Assembly (NCBI RefSeq): GCF_021172165.1
Contig: NZ_CP089096.1
Span: 1,054,001-1,118,000, forward strand
Origin: Flavobacterium channae
GTDB lineage: Bacteria; Bacteroidota; Bacteroidia; Flavobacteriales; Flavobacteriaceae
Reading direction: 5' to 3'
Length of the DNA: 64,000 bases
Below, in pieces: positions 29,760 to 38,708 of this stretch. The notes beneath the pieces are model-generated. The model made no database searches and was not told the origin of the DNA. It saw only the letters and a list, made by a program, of their open reading frames with translations. A program made the position numbers and the translations under genes. Every line of letters starts with the position of its first letter. Position 1 is the first letter of the stretch.

Positions 29760-31343
29760 ATGAATAAGACAAGGTTTAGATTATTGGTCTTTTTAATGAG
29801 TTTATCATTAATTGGAATCATTTTAGTTCAATTGTATTGGATTTCTACTTCTTTAGATAAAAATGAAGAGGAATTCAAATACCACGTTCAACAAGTTTTA
29901 GGAAATGTTTCAAATACTATAAAAGAAAAAGAGCTAGTTTCTTTTTACAATTATTACAATAAAATTATTGATAGTACTGGAAAAATCCCTAAAGAAGAAG
30001 AGTTAAAAGAGATTTACTTTTATGAGCGTGATAAGAAAACTAATGAAACCATAATTTATACCAATACTTTAGTTGCAGAAAACTACGGTATTAACGGTTC
30101 GTTCTTTGATAAAAATGCAAATTCAGTCAATTTTGGAAATTTAGTTTCAAAAAGAAAAACAGAAATTTTTAACGGAAATACGCTAAATGATGGAACTTTA
30201 AAAATGCGTTCTTTTCCTGATGTTACCATAAATAAATCAGGAAGTGTTTCAAGTTTGGATAAAGCCAATTTTGAAGTCGCTTTTAAAGATGTTGTTTCGT
30301 TAAAACCATTGCAAGAAAGAGTTTCAACAGATCAACTTGGAAAATGTTTAAAAACGGAACTTGAAAAATATGGAGTTAAAACACCATTTGAGTTCGGGAT
30401 TTACAGTAATGGATTAGCAACTAAAGTTCGTTCAGAGAATTTTAAATACGATATCAATTCAACTTACGGAATTCCAGTTTTTCAAGATAATGAGGGACTA
30501 TCTAAATATCAATTATTAGTTAGCTTTCCACAAAAGAACAAATTCGTTTTTTCATCTTTAATAGGAATTTCAAGTTTGTCATTACTGTTTACTTTGGTAA
30601 TTGTGTTAACCTATTCAAGTGCGTTAAATCAGTTAATCAAACAAAAACAAATTTCTGAAATCAAAACCGATTTCATTAATAACATGACACACGAATTTAA
30701 AACACCTATCGCTACTATTAATTTAGCTTTAGATGCGATAAAAAATCCGAAGATTATTGAAGATAAAGAAAAAGTACAACGTTATCTTCAAATGATTAAA
30801 GAAGAAAATAAGCGTATGCATGCTCAGGTTGAAAACGTATTGCGAATATCTAAGTTGGAGAAAAATGAATTGGATATTTCTAAAGAACCTAGAGATGTTA
30901 CCGAAATTATTGAAGATGCAATTGAACACGTTAGTTTAATAGTTGAAGATAGAGAAGGAGTTGTTCACCAACATTTTAATGCTCAACGAACAACCATTCT
31001 TTTAAATGAAGTTCATTTCACCAATGTTTTGGTTAATGTATTAGACAACGCCATAAAATATTCACCAAATGCACCTGTAATTAATGTTTTTACAGAAAAT
31101 ATTAAAGATTTTATTTTGATAAAAATACAAGATCAAGGTGCCGGAATGTCTAAAGTAGCACAAAAAAGAGTTTTTGAAAAATTCTACCGTGAACATACGG
31201 GAGATTTACATAATGTAAAAGGTCATGGGTTAGGATTAGCCTACGTGAAACAAATTGTAGAAGATCATAACGGTCAAATATTTGTTGAGAGTGAAAAAGG
31301 TAAAGGAAGTACCTTTATTATTAAAATGCCATTAATAAATTAA
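29760..31343 (+). CDS. Sensor histidine kinase, RprX-like
   Basis: A 527-residue inner-membrane sensor kinase. The first membrane helix is near residues 7-28, followed by a periplasmic sensor region of about 235 residues, a second helix (about 262-286, ISSLSLLFTLVIVLTYS) and the kinase core: H box with H311 in NNMTHEFKTPIATI, N box NVLDNAIKYSP, G1 IQDQGAGMS and G2 GHGLGLAYVKQIV. There is no obvious HAMP domain. The response regulator follows 20 bases later. The pair resembles RprX/RprY of Bacteroides. The start abuts the -7 box, so the transcript is probably leaderless. Confidence 0.92.
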   Translation: MNKTRFRLLVFLMSLSLIGIILVQLYWISTSLDKNEEEFKYHVQQVLGNVSNTIKEKELVSFYNYYNKIIDSTGKIPKEEELKEIYFYERDKKTNETIIYTNTLVAENYGINGSFFDKNANSVNFGNLVSKRKTEIFNGNTLNDGTLKMRSFPDVTINKSGSVSSLDKANFEVAFKDVVSLKPLQERVSTDQLGKCLKTELEKYGVKTPFEFGIYSNGLATKVRSENFKYDINSTYGIPVFQDNEGLSKYQLLVSFPQKNKFVFSSLIGISSLSLLFTLVIVLTYSSALNQLIKQKQISEIKTDFINNMTHEFKTPIATINLALDAIKNPKIIEDKEKVQRYLQMIKEENKRMHAQVENVLRISKLEKNELDISKEPRDVTEIIEDAIEHVSLIVEDREGVVHQHFNAQRTTILLNEVHFTNVLVNVLDNAIKYSPNAPVINVFTENIKDFILIKIQDQGAGMSKVAQKRVFEKFYREHTGDLHNVKGHGLGLAYVKQIVEDHNGQIFVESEKGKGSTFIIKMPLIN

Positions 31344-31363
31344 AAAATATACATACAATTACT

Positions 31364-32062
31364 ATGGAAGCAAAGAAAATATTATTAGTTGAAGACGATC
31401 CAAACTTTGGTGCCGTATTAAAAGATTATTTAATGATAAATGATTTTGATGTTACGTTGGCTAAAAACGGAATGGAAGGATTTGAAAAATTTAAAAAAGA
31501 TACTTACGATTTGTGCATCTTAGATGTTATGATGCCATATAAAGACGGATATACTTTAGCAAGAGAAATCCGTGAGAAAAATCAAGATGTGCCAATTATC
31601 TTTTTAACGGCTAAAACATTAAAAGAAGATGTTTTAAAAGGTTACAAAGTAGGAGCAGATGATTATTTGAATAAGCCTTTTGATTCTGAAGTTTTATTAA
31701 TGAAGATAAAAGCTATTATTCAAAGAAAAGCATCAGAGGTTAAACCAGATACAACTAAATTTGAATTCGAGATTGGTAAATTCCATTTAAATTCAAAATT
31801 ACGTTTCTTAACTTATCCAGGTCAAGAACCAATTAAATTATCTCCAAAAGAGTGCGAATTATTAAAAATGTTAGCACTTCACGAAAATGATTTAATGCCA
31901 AGAGAATTAGCATTAACAAAAATTTGGAGAGACGACAATTACTTTACATCAAGAAGTATGGACGTTTACATTGCTAAATTGAGAAAATTCTTAAAGCAAG
32001 ATGAAAACGTAGAAATCTTAAACATTCACGGAGAAGGTTTTAGATTGGTAATCAAAAAATAA
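31364..32062 (+). CDS. OmpR-family response regulator, RprY-like
   Basis: A 232-residue DNA-binding response regulator. The receiver has VEDDPNFG, phosphoacceptor D54 in CILDVMMPYKDG, FLTAKT and NKPF; the C-terminal winged helix has LSPKECELLKML, LTKIWRDDNYFTSRSMDVYIAKLRK and ILNIHGEGFRL. It is cotranscribed with the kinase at 29760 and is likely to be phosphorylated by it. It may bind the inverted repeat at 29720-29746, which is inference. A bidirectional terminator separates it from the thioesterase. Confidence 0.94.
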   Translation: MEAKKILLVEDDPNFGAVLKDYLMINDFDVTLAKNGMEGFEKFKKDTYDLCILDVMMPYKDGYTLAREIREKNQDVPIIFLTAKTLKEDVLKGYKVGADDYLNKPFDSEVLLMKIKAIIQRKASEVKPDTTKFEFEIGKFHLNSKLRFLTYPGQEPIKLSPKECELLKMLALHENDLMPRELALTKIWRDDNYFTSRSMDVYIAKLRKFLKQDENVEILNIHGEGFRLVIKK

Positions 32063-32066
32063 TAAA

Positions 32067-32095
32067 AAGTCCTGAAATAATTCAGGACTTTTTTA
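32067..32095. terminator. Bidirectional terminator between the response regulator and thioesterase genes
   Basis: AAGTCCTGAA (32067-32076) and TTCAGGACTT (32081-32090), loop ATAA, with A and T runs on either side, so it can serve both converging genes. Confidence 0.85.
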
Positions 32096-32818
32096 TTCAA
32101 TAATTTCTAAAGCATAACAAATCTTATCTTCTTTAGAAATAATGTACTTATTTTCATTTTTAGAAATTATTGCTTCATCATTCCAATTCAATTCTTTTAA
32201 GAAATTCATTTCAAAACCTTTTATGTGTTGTTTTAAAACGAGTTTTCTATCCATAGTATTCAGACACCATTCCAAGTATTTCACGTTATTAGCATGGTTT
32301 ACGATATCTAAATCGGATAATTGTACTTTATAATCCCACACTTTCTCAAACGGAACATCTAAATTAATGCGCTGAACCGATTTTTCAGTAGCGCTATGTT
32401 CTGGATATTTGATAAAATGTTCGTGAGGCAAAGCCAAATTTTCAGGTCTTCTTATTTGAGTGTTTAAAACGGCCCAATACGTTTCGCAACCAGCTAATTT
32501 TTCATCTCCACGATACAATTCTAAGCAACGTGTCGAACGTGAATTTTCTAACGATTTTATCCACGTTTTTACCGTTACTTTTTCTTTCCATTTCGGCAAG
32601 TTGATAATTTCCAAACGCATTTTACTCATTACCCATGCTTGATGATGTTCTTGCATATCGCTAAAACTAATTCCGCCTAAATCGGCATGAATTCCGGCTG
32701 TGATTTGAAAAATATTACATAACTCATTATATTTCAACAAACCGTTTGGATAACATTGCAGAAAATTGATTTCGTATTCTAGTTCTAAAATGGAAGTAAA
32801 GTTGGGAGAGATGGGCAT
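32093..32818 (-). CDS. Acyl-ACP thioesterase
   Basis: A 241-residue double hot-dog thioesterase of the FatA/FatB family, which releases free fatty acids from acyl-ACP. The N-terminal half contains LGGISFSDMQEHHQAWVMSKM and KVTVKTWIKS; the second half carries the catalytic LSDLDIVNHANNVKYLEWCL, with the Asp-Asn-His arrangement of the plant enzymes. In this phylum such genes may feed lipid turnover. The most unusual trait is upstream: only five bases separate the ATG from a 98-base array of 7-bp repeats that fills the whole gap to the next gene. Confidence 0.9.
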   Translation of the reverse strand: MPISPNFTSILELEYEINFLQCYPNGLLKYNELCNIFQITAGIHADLGGISFSDMQEHHQAWVMSKMRLEIINLPKWKEKVTVKTWIKSLENSRSTRCLELYRGDEKLAGCETYWAVLNTQIRRPENLALPHEHFIKYPEHSATEKSVQRINLDVPFEKVWDYKVQLSDLDIVNHANNVKYLEWCLNTMDRKLVLKQHIKGFEMNFLKELNWNDEAIISKNENKYIISKEDKICYALEIIE

Positions 32819-32823
32819 AAAAA

Positions 32824-32921
32824 GAATTAAGAATTAAGAATTAAGAATTAAGAATTAAGAATTAAGAATTAAGAATTAAGAATTAAGAATTAAGAATTAA
32901 GAATTAAGAATTAAGAATTAA
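32824..32921. repeat. Tandem array, 14 perfect copies of GAATTAA
   Basis: Fourteen uninterrupted copies of a 7-bp unit, 98 bases. On the minus strand the unit is TTAATTC and it lies directly upstream of the acyl-ACP thioesterase start (five bases away) and directly downstream of the lipoprotein gene stop (six bases). It leaves no room for a normal leader or for a conventional promoter between those genes. Confidence 0.97.
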
Positions 32922-32927
32922 ACTTTA

Positions 32928-33488
32928 TTATTGAACTGTAAAATTAATTTCTTGTTGATTATTATTGCTAAATGTTGTATTAATATCTAATCCTTTATCT
33001 CCACAATTTAAACCAGTTTCTCTAAAAGTAGAAATATTATATATTGATAGTTTATAGTTTCCAGGTTCTAAAAGTTTAACACCAATCCTACATTTTAATT
33101 CATTTCCAATTTTTTCATATACAAATAAATTACAACCCAATGTTTGATTTAGACTACCATAGGTTATTTCTGTAGTAGTATTATTTAAGCAAAGAAATAT
33201 TTCGGGGTTATAAATGGATGATTTATAAAATTGAATGCCAAAACCATAGTCTAGAGGGAAACTGAATAAATCAATAGTCTCAGTCTGGTTTTCAAAATTT
33301 TGGATTCTCTCTAAAGTTGAATTAAACCAAATTATATCTCCAACATTATAACTAGTTTGAAGATTTTCAATTGTAATTAAATTTGGTTTTTCTTTTTTTG
33401 TAATATCTGCAAAGCATTCGTTTTCAGTCTCACATTGAAAAGCCATAAATAATGGTGATAAAATCAATAGTAAAAGTAACTTTTTCAT
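32928..33488 (-). CDS. Putative lipoprotein of unknown function
   Basis: A 186-residue exported protein. The hydrophobic signal MKKLLLLLILSPLFMAFQC puts a cysteine at residue 19 in lipobox-like surroundings (AFQC is a poor but possible lipobox). The mature part starts ETENECFADITKKEKPNLITI and is beta-rich with scattered cysteines (C21-type pair, LCLNN, LGCNLF, CRIGVK, LNCGDKGLD), which may form disulfides. I recognise no family. Its stop is followed immediately by the tandem repeat. Similar single-copy lipoproteins are common accessory genes in Flavobacterium. Confidence 0.72.
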   Translation of the reverse strand: MKKLLLLLILSPLFMAFQCETENECFADITKKEKPNLITIENLQTSYNVGDIIWFNSTLERIQNFENQTETIDLFSFPLDYGFGIQFYKSSIYNPEIFLCLNNTTTEITYGSLNQTLGCNLFVYEKIGNELKCRIGVKLLEPGNYKLSIYNISTFRETGLNCGDKGLDINTTFSNNNQQEINFTVQ

Positions 33489-33532
33489 TATTCAATTTTT
33501 AGCTAAGATGAGAAAAATCTTATAAGGTTGCG

Positions 33533-34456
33533 TTAAGTAGTCGTTATTTTTTCAATAAATCGAATAATCTCTTTTCTATCAGCTTGATAATTAAACCAAC
33601 TCACATTTTCAGTTCTTTTAAACCAAGTGATTTGTCGTTTAGCAAAACGTCTTGTATTCATTTTGATTTGTTCGATGGCGAAATCTAATGTTGTTTTTCC
33701 ATCAAAATAATCGAATAATTCTCGGTAACCTACCGTTTGTAATGCATTTAAATCTTTGTTTGGATAAAGTGCTTCAGCTTCAGCCAAAAGTCCTTCATTG
33801 ATCATAATAGCAACTCGCTGATTGATTCTGTCATACATGACTTCTCTATCTGCTTCTAAACCAATCACTATCGAAGTAAAGTTTCTTTCATTTTTTCGTT
33901 TTCCAATGAAACTCGAATAGGGTTTTCCAGTTCCCAGGCAAACTTCTACAAAGCGTTTCATGCGTTGCGGATTTTGTAAAGTCTGCGGGTTTTCGTTTGA
34001 AAGTTTGTTAAAATATTCCGAATCTAATTCTTGTAATTGTTCTTGTAAATAGGAAATTCCTAGTTCATCATATTTAGCATTAATTTCTTCTCTAACTGAA
34101 TCATCAATATCAGGAAAATCATCAAATCCTTTTAAAACGGCATCTACATATAATCCTGATCCACCAACCATAATTTGAACGTTATTTTTCTCAAATAATT
34201 CATCCAGTTTGGCTAATGCTTCTTGTTCAAAATCACCAACAGAATACGATTCAAAAATCGATTTATTCTGAATAAAATGATGTGTTGCAGCAGCTAGTTC
34301 TTCATCACTTGGAACAGCAGTACCAATTTTCATTTCTTTGAAAAATTGTCGGCTATCACAAGAAATAATATCGCAACCAAAGTGTTTTGCTAAAGCAATA
34401 CTTAAGGCTGTTTTTCCAATTGCAGTAGGACCTATGATAGTTATTAAGTAATTCAT
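33533..34456 (-). CDS. miaA: tRNA dimethylallyltransferase
   Basis: MiaA transfers the dimethylallyl group to A37 of tRNAs that read UNN codons. From the ATG at 34456 the protein has 307 residues and begins MNYLITIIGPTAIGKTALSI with the P-loop in its normal place; the longer frame back to 34501 lies within the previous gene and adds no family sequence. Other motifs: SCDSRQFFKEMKIGTA, GGSGLYVDAVLKG, QTVGYRELFDY and NTRRFAKRQITWFKR. Only one base separates its ATG from the K+ channel stop, so the two are cotranscribed. Confidence 0.94.
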   Translation of the reverse strand: MNYLITIIGPTAIGKTALSIALAKHFGCDIISCDSRQFFKEMKIGTAVPSDEELAAATHHFIQNKSIFESYSVGDFEQEALAKLDELFEKNNVQIMVGGSGLYVDAVLKGFDDFPDIDDSVREEINAKYDELGISYLQEQLQELDSEYFNKLSNENPQTLQNPQRMKRFVEVCLGTGKPYSSFIGKRKNERNFTSIVIGLEADREVMYDRINQRVAIMINEGLLAEAEALYPNKDLNALQTVGYRELFDYFDGKTTLDFAIEQIKMNTRRFAKRQITWFKRTENVSWFNYQADRKEIIRFIEKITTT

Positions 34457-34457
34457 T

Positions 34458-35285
34458 TTATAATTTGTGTCCACAATCTTGACAAAATTTGGCTTTTGCA
34501 TAATGTTCGTGACTTCCGCAATTTTGACAAACTTTGGTTTCGCTTTCTTTTATTTGAGGTTTGTTTTTAGCAAATTCTGCAGAAACAATTCCGGTAGGAA
34601 CAGCAATTATTCCGTAACCCATAATCATTACAAAAGATGCTAAAAATTGACCCAATGGAGTTACAGGAGAAATGTCGCCATAACCAACAGTTGTTAATGT
34701 TACAATTGCCCAATAAATTCCAGTTGGAATACTAGTAAAACCGCTTTCTTCGCCTTCAATAACATACATTACAGAACCTATGATAATGGTACTAATAAAC
34801 ATGAAATACATGAATATCAGAATTTTTCCTTTGCTAGCAATTAAAGATTCTTTTAAATGTAATGAATGATGATTGAATTGTGGATGGTTTACTATTTTGA
34901 ATAATCGCAATAATCGTAATGCTCTAATAACGGCAAACACACTTGTTCCTGATATAAAAAAGGATAAATACATGGGTAAAACAGCAATTAAATCGATAAT
35001 GCCATAAAAACTCAAAATGTAATTTATTGGTTTTTTTATAGTGATAATTCTTAGAATGTATTCAATTGTAAAACAAATAGTGATAATCCATTCTAAAAGA
35101 ACCAAATAGGAGTGATATTTTGCGTCAAAACTTTTTACGGTTTCCAACATTACAACAAGAACACTTAAGACAATTAATCCCAATAAAAACAAATCGAAAA
35201 GTCGGCCAGCAACCGTATTTGTTCCGTAAATGATTATGTGTGTTTTTTGCTTAAAAACTTCGTATTTCGACTTAATTTCGCTCAT
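34458..35285 (-). CDS. Voltage-gated-type potassium channel with C-terminal zinc ribbon
   Basis: A 275-residue six-helix ion channel from the ATG at 35285; an upstream TTG at 35303 would only add six codons. S1-S4 form a voltage-sensor-like domain, with arginines at every third place in AVIRALRLLRLFKIV; the pore loop carries the K+ selectivity filter TTVGYGD (198-204). The last 25 residues form CQNCG-x10-FCQDCGHKL, two CxxC knuckles of a zinc ribbon, an uncommon tail for a channel. It sits between the exonuclease fusion and miaA in one minus-strand run. Confidence 0.9.
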   Translation of the reverse strand: MSEIKSKYEVFKQKTHIIIYGTNTVAGRLFDLFLLGLIVLSVLVVMLETVKSFDAKYHSYLVLLEWIITICFTIEYILRIITIKKPINYILSFYGIIDLIAVLPMYLSFFISGTSVFAVIRALRLLRLFKIVNHPQFNHHSLHLKESLIASKGKILIFMYFMFISTIIIGSVMYVIEGEESGFTSIPTGIYWAIVTLTTVGYGDISPVTPLGQFLASFVMIMGYGIIAVPTGIVSAEFAKNKPQIKESETKVCQNCGSHEHYAKAKFCQDCGHKL

Positions 35286-35303
35286 AGTAACAAAATTAAG
35301 CAA

Positions 35304-36665
35304 TTAAAATTTAATTACTTTGTAAACTTTGTTTTTACGCAAATAGGTTTGAATAATCGTTTTTGTATCACGATTATGTTGCATCGGAATAATGATGTTT
35401 TTTAGGATTTCAATATTGTTTACCTGATAGTTTAAATCATAAAAACAGTAGCCTTTATAAATTCCGTTTTCAATTAATATAGCGCTTCTTTCATCAAAGT
35501 TTCTACCACGATCGATGATAACCATATTGTTGTTTTCAAACGAATTTTCTTCAAGAAATTCATTGACTCTGTCGTTGTATTCTTCTGGAGATTCTTCGCC
35601 AATACAAGCACCGTTGCATTCTTTTATTTTATATTGAAAACAATCGTTGTTGGTGTTGAATAAACCATTTATTTTTTGACACAAATTGTATTTTTCAGTA
35701 ATCTTAAACAAAGCATTTCTTCCTTCTTGAAGCGTTGTAAATGAAGTAATTTCTTTTTTACGACCATCTGCTTTTTCAACATGTAATGCTAAATAACCAT
35801 TGGCATCTTTATGCATGTACAAAGCATATTGAAAAATACTTTTTCGTTGCGCTCTATTGTAAATCGGTTTGTTGATTTTGATTTCTTCACTTTCTTTTAA
35901 AAGCGCAATCAATTCGCTACCAGTTTCTTCAACCGAAACAGCAAAAACATCTCGCTGTATCTTTTTACTTTTACTCGAAGTTCCAGTAAAATGCTGATTA
36001 ACACGTTTTTTAATGTTTTTACTTTTTCCGATGTAGATTAAATCACCTTTTTCATTGTGAATATAGTAGATGCCCGTTTTTGAAGGTAAACTTTCTACAA
36101 TATCCAATAACTTAGGTGAAATTCCTGATTTGATTTCGGTTTTGATAAAGCTTTTTACGATTTCTTTTTCAACGTCTTTAGCCATTAGCATTTTAAACAA
36201 CTTCACAGTTGCCATAGCATCTCCGCTTGCTCTATGACGATCTGCCATAGGAATTCCTAATGCTCTTACTAATTTTCCTAAACTATACGATTCTTGTTCA
36301 GGAATAAGTTTTTTTGCTAATTCAACAGTACAAAGTGTTTGTTTCTTGAAATCGTAACCTAAACGTCGGAATTCGGTTTTTAAAATGCGATAATCAAAAG
36401 ATGCGTTGTGAGCTACAATAACACAACCTTCCGTAATTTCAATAATTCTTTTGGCAATCTCATAAAACTTTGGAGCACTGCGTAACATGGCATTATTTAT
36501 ACCAGTTAATTTTACAACAAAAGGTTGTATCGGCTTTTCCGGATTGACCAAACTAATGAATTGATCAACTACTTCATGACCATCAAATTTATAAATGGCG
36601 ATTTCCGTAATTCCTTCTTCGTTGAATTGACCTCCAGTAGTTTCTATGTCGAGTATTGTGTACAA
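35304..36665 (-). CDS. DnaQ-like exonuclease fused to a GIY-YIG (UvrC/Cho-like) endonuclease domain
   Basis: A 453-residue fusion. Residues about 1-165 are a DEDDh 3'-5' exonuclease: ILDIETTGG (Exo I), VAHNASFDYRIL (Exo II) and HRASGDAMATVKLF (Exo III, with the DEDDh histidine). Residues about 195-275 are a GIY-YIG nuclease: KTGIYYIHNEKGDLIYIGKS and KKRVNQHF. A UvrC-like region follows, with CNGACIGEESPEEYN resembling the cysteine pattern of UvrC. Similar fusions of an epsilon-like exonuclease with a Cho-type nuclease are known from other bacteria. A repair role is likely; the exact substrate is not known. Confidence 0.9.
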   Translation of the reverse strand: MYTILDIETTGGQFNEEGITEIAIYKFDGHEVVDQFISLVNPEKPIQPFVVKLTGINNAMLRSAPKFYEIAKRIIEITEGCVIVAHNASFDYRILKTEFRRLGYDFKKQTLCTVELAKKLIPEQESYSLGKLVRALGIPMADRHRASGDAMATVKLFKMLMAKDVEKEIVKSFIKTEIKSGISPKLLDIVESLPSKTGIYYIHNEKGDLIYIGKSKNIKKRVNQHFTGTSSKSKKIQRDVFAVSVEETGSELIALLKESEEIKINKPIYNRAQRKSIFQYALYMHKDANGYLALHVEKADGRKKEITSFTTLQEGRNALFKITEKYNLCQKINGLFNTNNDCFQYKIKECNGACIGEESPEEYNDRVNEFLEENSFENNNMVIIDRGRNFDERSAILIENGIYKGYCFYDLNYQVNNIEILKNIIIPMQHNRDTKTIIQTYLRKNKVYKVIKF

Positions 36666-36670
36666 ATATG

Positions 36671-36699
36671 TGATTAGTAATTAGTGAATAGTGATTAGT
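36671..36699. repeat. Degenerate 7-bp repeats in the gap before the exonuclease fusion gene
   Basis: TGATTAG (36671-36677), TAATTAG, TGAATAG and TGATTAG follow in tandem, four variants of one 7-bp unit. It lies in the 46-base gap between the fusion gene start and the YggS gene stop. Confidence 0.6.
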
Positions 36700-36711
36700 C
36701 TTATTTATATA

Positions 36712-37377
36712 TTATCTTGATCCAAATATACTACTTCCAATTCGAACCATCGTACTTCCACATGAAATTGCTAGTTCATAATCGCCACTCATGCCCATGG
36801 AAAGAATTGTTAATGGATGATTAGTAAAAGATGATTGGTTTATCTTATCAAAAATAGCTTTTAAATGTTTAAATTCTTTTTCTATTTGATTTTTATTTTC
36901 TGTAAAGGTTGCCATTCCCATTAAACCAACAATTCTGATGTTTTTAAAATTGTCCTTGTCATTCTGAATTAGTTTTAGAATCTCTTCTAATTCTTCTTCA
37001 TCTAAACCAAATTTACTTTCTTCTTCTGCAATATACACTTGTAGCAAACAATCAATTACACGATAGTTTTTAGCCGCTTGTTTGTTGATTTCCAACAACA
37101 ACTTCAAACTATCCACACCATGAATCAAACTCACATAAGGCGCCATGTATTTGACTTTATTCGTTTGCACGTGACCAATCATGTGCCATTCAATGTCTTT
37201 TGGCATGACTTCCCATTTATCGGTCATTTCTTGGATTTTGTTTTCTCCAAAAATGCGTTGGCCTGCATCATATGCTTCCATTAAATCCGCAACAGGTTTG
37301 GTTTTTGAAACCGCTACCAATGTAACGTGATTGGGAAGTTGGGATTTTATGGAATTAAGGTTTTTTGAGATTGACAT
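36712..37377 (-). CDS. PLP homeostasis protein, YggS family
   Basis: YggS/PLPBP proteins bind pyridoxal phosphate without known catalysis and keep B6 and amino-acid pools in balance. From the ATG at 37377 the protein has 221 residues and begins MSISKNLNSIKSQL; the longer frame starts at a GTG and adds MFQKNKK. Landmarks: PLP lysine in LVAVSKTKPV, FGENKIQEM, EWHMIGHVQTNKVKY, LLQVYIAEEESKFGL, LMGMATF and LSMGMSGDYELAISCGSTMVRIGSSIFG. It is the usual length. Confidence 0.94.
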   Translation of the reverse strand: MSISKNLNSIKSQLPNHVTLVAVSKTKPVADLMEAYDAGQRIFGENKIQEMTDKWEVMPKDIEWHMIGHVQTNKVKYMAPYVSLIHGVDSLKLLLEINKQAAKNYRVIDCLLQVYIAEEESKFGLDEEELEEILKLIQNDKDNFKNIRIVGLMGMATFTENKNQIEKEFKHLKAIFDKINQSSFTNHPLTILSMGMSGDYELAISCGSTMVRIGSSIFGSR

Positions 37378-37466
37378 TTTTTTATTTTTTTGGAACACTG
37401 ATTTAAGAAATTATTAAAATTTTTAAAATTATTCTAATCTGTGTTTCTTTAATTTATTACTCACAA

Positions 37467-38687
37467 TTACAACTCATACACCAGCAAACCACTTCTAAAT
37501 TTCGGTTCGATATAAGTAGATTTTGGAGGCATAATTAAATCGTTATCTGCTAATGCTTTTATTTCGTTGATGTCGGAAGGGTAGAGCATAAAACCAACTT
37601 CATATTCGCCTTCATCAATTAAATCTTTAATTACAGAAACACTTTGTTTTCCGGGAATATAATCGATGCGTTCGTCGTTTCTTAAATCTTCAATTCCAAG
37701 TAATGGCGACAATACTTTATCGTACAAAATTTGAGCATCTAAATTTTCTAAAATAGAAGTTGAAACATGGTTTTCATGTTTGTAAAACAAGGCATAAAAA
37801 CTTCCATCGAGATACATACCAAACTCAAATTTATTTTGAGGTTTCCACATTTCTTGGTCTTTCGGCTTAATAATGAAATTTTCCGATATTTTTCTGACAA
37901 ACTCTTCTTTGTTTAAACCATTCAAATCGCGAATCAATCGGTTGAACTCGTATATTTTTACATTACTTTCAGCAATTAAAAAGCTCATAAAATAATGTAG
38001 ATTGGCGTTTCCTAAATGTTTGTCTTGCTCAAAAAGCAATTCAGCCGAAGCCGAACGATGATGTCCATCGGCAATATAAAGATTAGGAATATTTTCAAAA
38101 TGTTCTTGTAACCAATCAATTTCACTTTGTGTATCAATTTTCCAAAGTGTGTGTTTTTCCTTGTTTGTTGTAGAATATTCGTAAACGGGTTTGCTCTTTT
38201 TTCGTAACGAAATAAAGGTGTTAATTTCGATACTATCAGGATAAGTAATTAAAACCGGTTCGGTATTAAAATTCGTTTGATGTAAATAATCCTTAAACAA
38301 TTCTACTCGATATTGTAAGGTGTCTTCGTGCTTTTTGATGATATTTTTTTGGTAATCATCTATCGAAGTTCCTGCAATGATTCCAGTAAAAGTATGTCCT
38401 TTTGACTGAATTTCGTACAAGTAAAAAACAGGACGTTCTTCTTCAATAAGAATTTGGTCGTGCTTAAAATCTTGGTATTTATTGGCAACAGCTTTAAAAC
38501 GTTTTTCTAATGAAATTTTTTGCGCATTAGCGTAAGCAGGGTGAATTACATGCAAAAATGAATACGGATTAAAATTTAGCCAAGCAGCAAGCTCAGCCGA
38601 ACTATAGTCGTCATACGTTCTACAAGTAACTAAGGCAACTTTATCGGCTACCGGTCGTACTGCTTTAAAAGGTTTTATTTTGGCCAT
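37467..38687 (-). CDS. DUF1015 family protein
   Basis: A 406-residue soluble protein. The beginning AKIKPFKAVRPVADKVALVTCRTYDDYS and the central ADGHHRSASAEL (around residue 217) are typical of DUF1015, as is YFMSFLIAESNVKIYEFNRLI. The family has been proposed to be a kinase acting on a small polyol or serine-related metabolite in some species, but I would not name a substrate here. It is preceded, in transcription order, by the 3-hydroxyacyl-CoA dehydrogenase, with a repeat-containing 66-base gap. Confidence 0.85.
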   Translation of the reverse strand: MAKIKPFKAVRPVADKVALVTCRTYDDYSSAELAAWLNFNPYSFLHVIHPAYANAQKISLEKRFKAVANKYQDFKHDQILIEEERPVFYLYEIQSKGHTFTGIIAGTSIDDYQKNIIKKHEDTLQYRVELFKDYLHQTNFNTEPVLITYPDSIEINTFISLRKKSKPVYEYSTTNKEKHTLWKIDTQSEIDWLQEHFENIPNLYIADGHHRSASAELLFEQDKHLGNANLHYFMSFLIAESNVKIYEFNRLIRDLNGLNKEEFVRKISENFIIKPKDQEMWKPQNKFEFGMYLDGSFYALFYKHENHVSTSILENLDAQILYDKVLSPLLGIEDLRNDERIDYIPGKQSVSVIKDLIDEGEYEVGFMLYPSDINEIKALADNDLIMPPKSTYIEPKFRSGLLVYEL

Positions 38688-38708
38688 TATTTATTTAGTT
38701 ATCAGTCT

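Noticed and set aside
32824..32921. CRISPR-like array
   Set aside because: Seven-base units without spacers; it is a simple tandem repeat and there are no cas genes.
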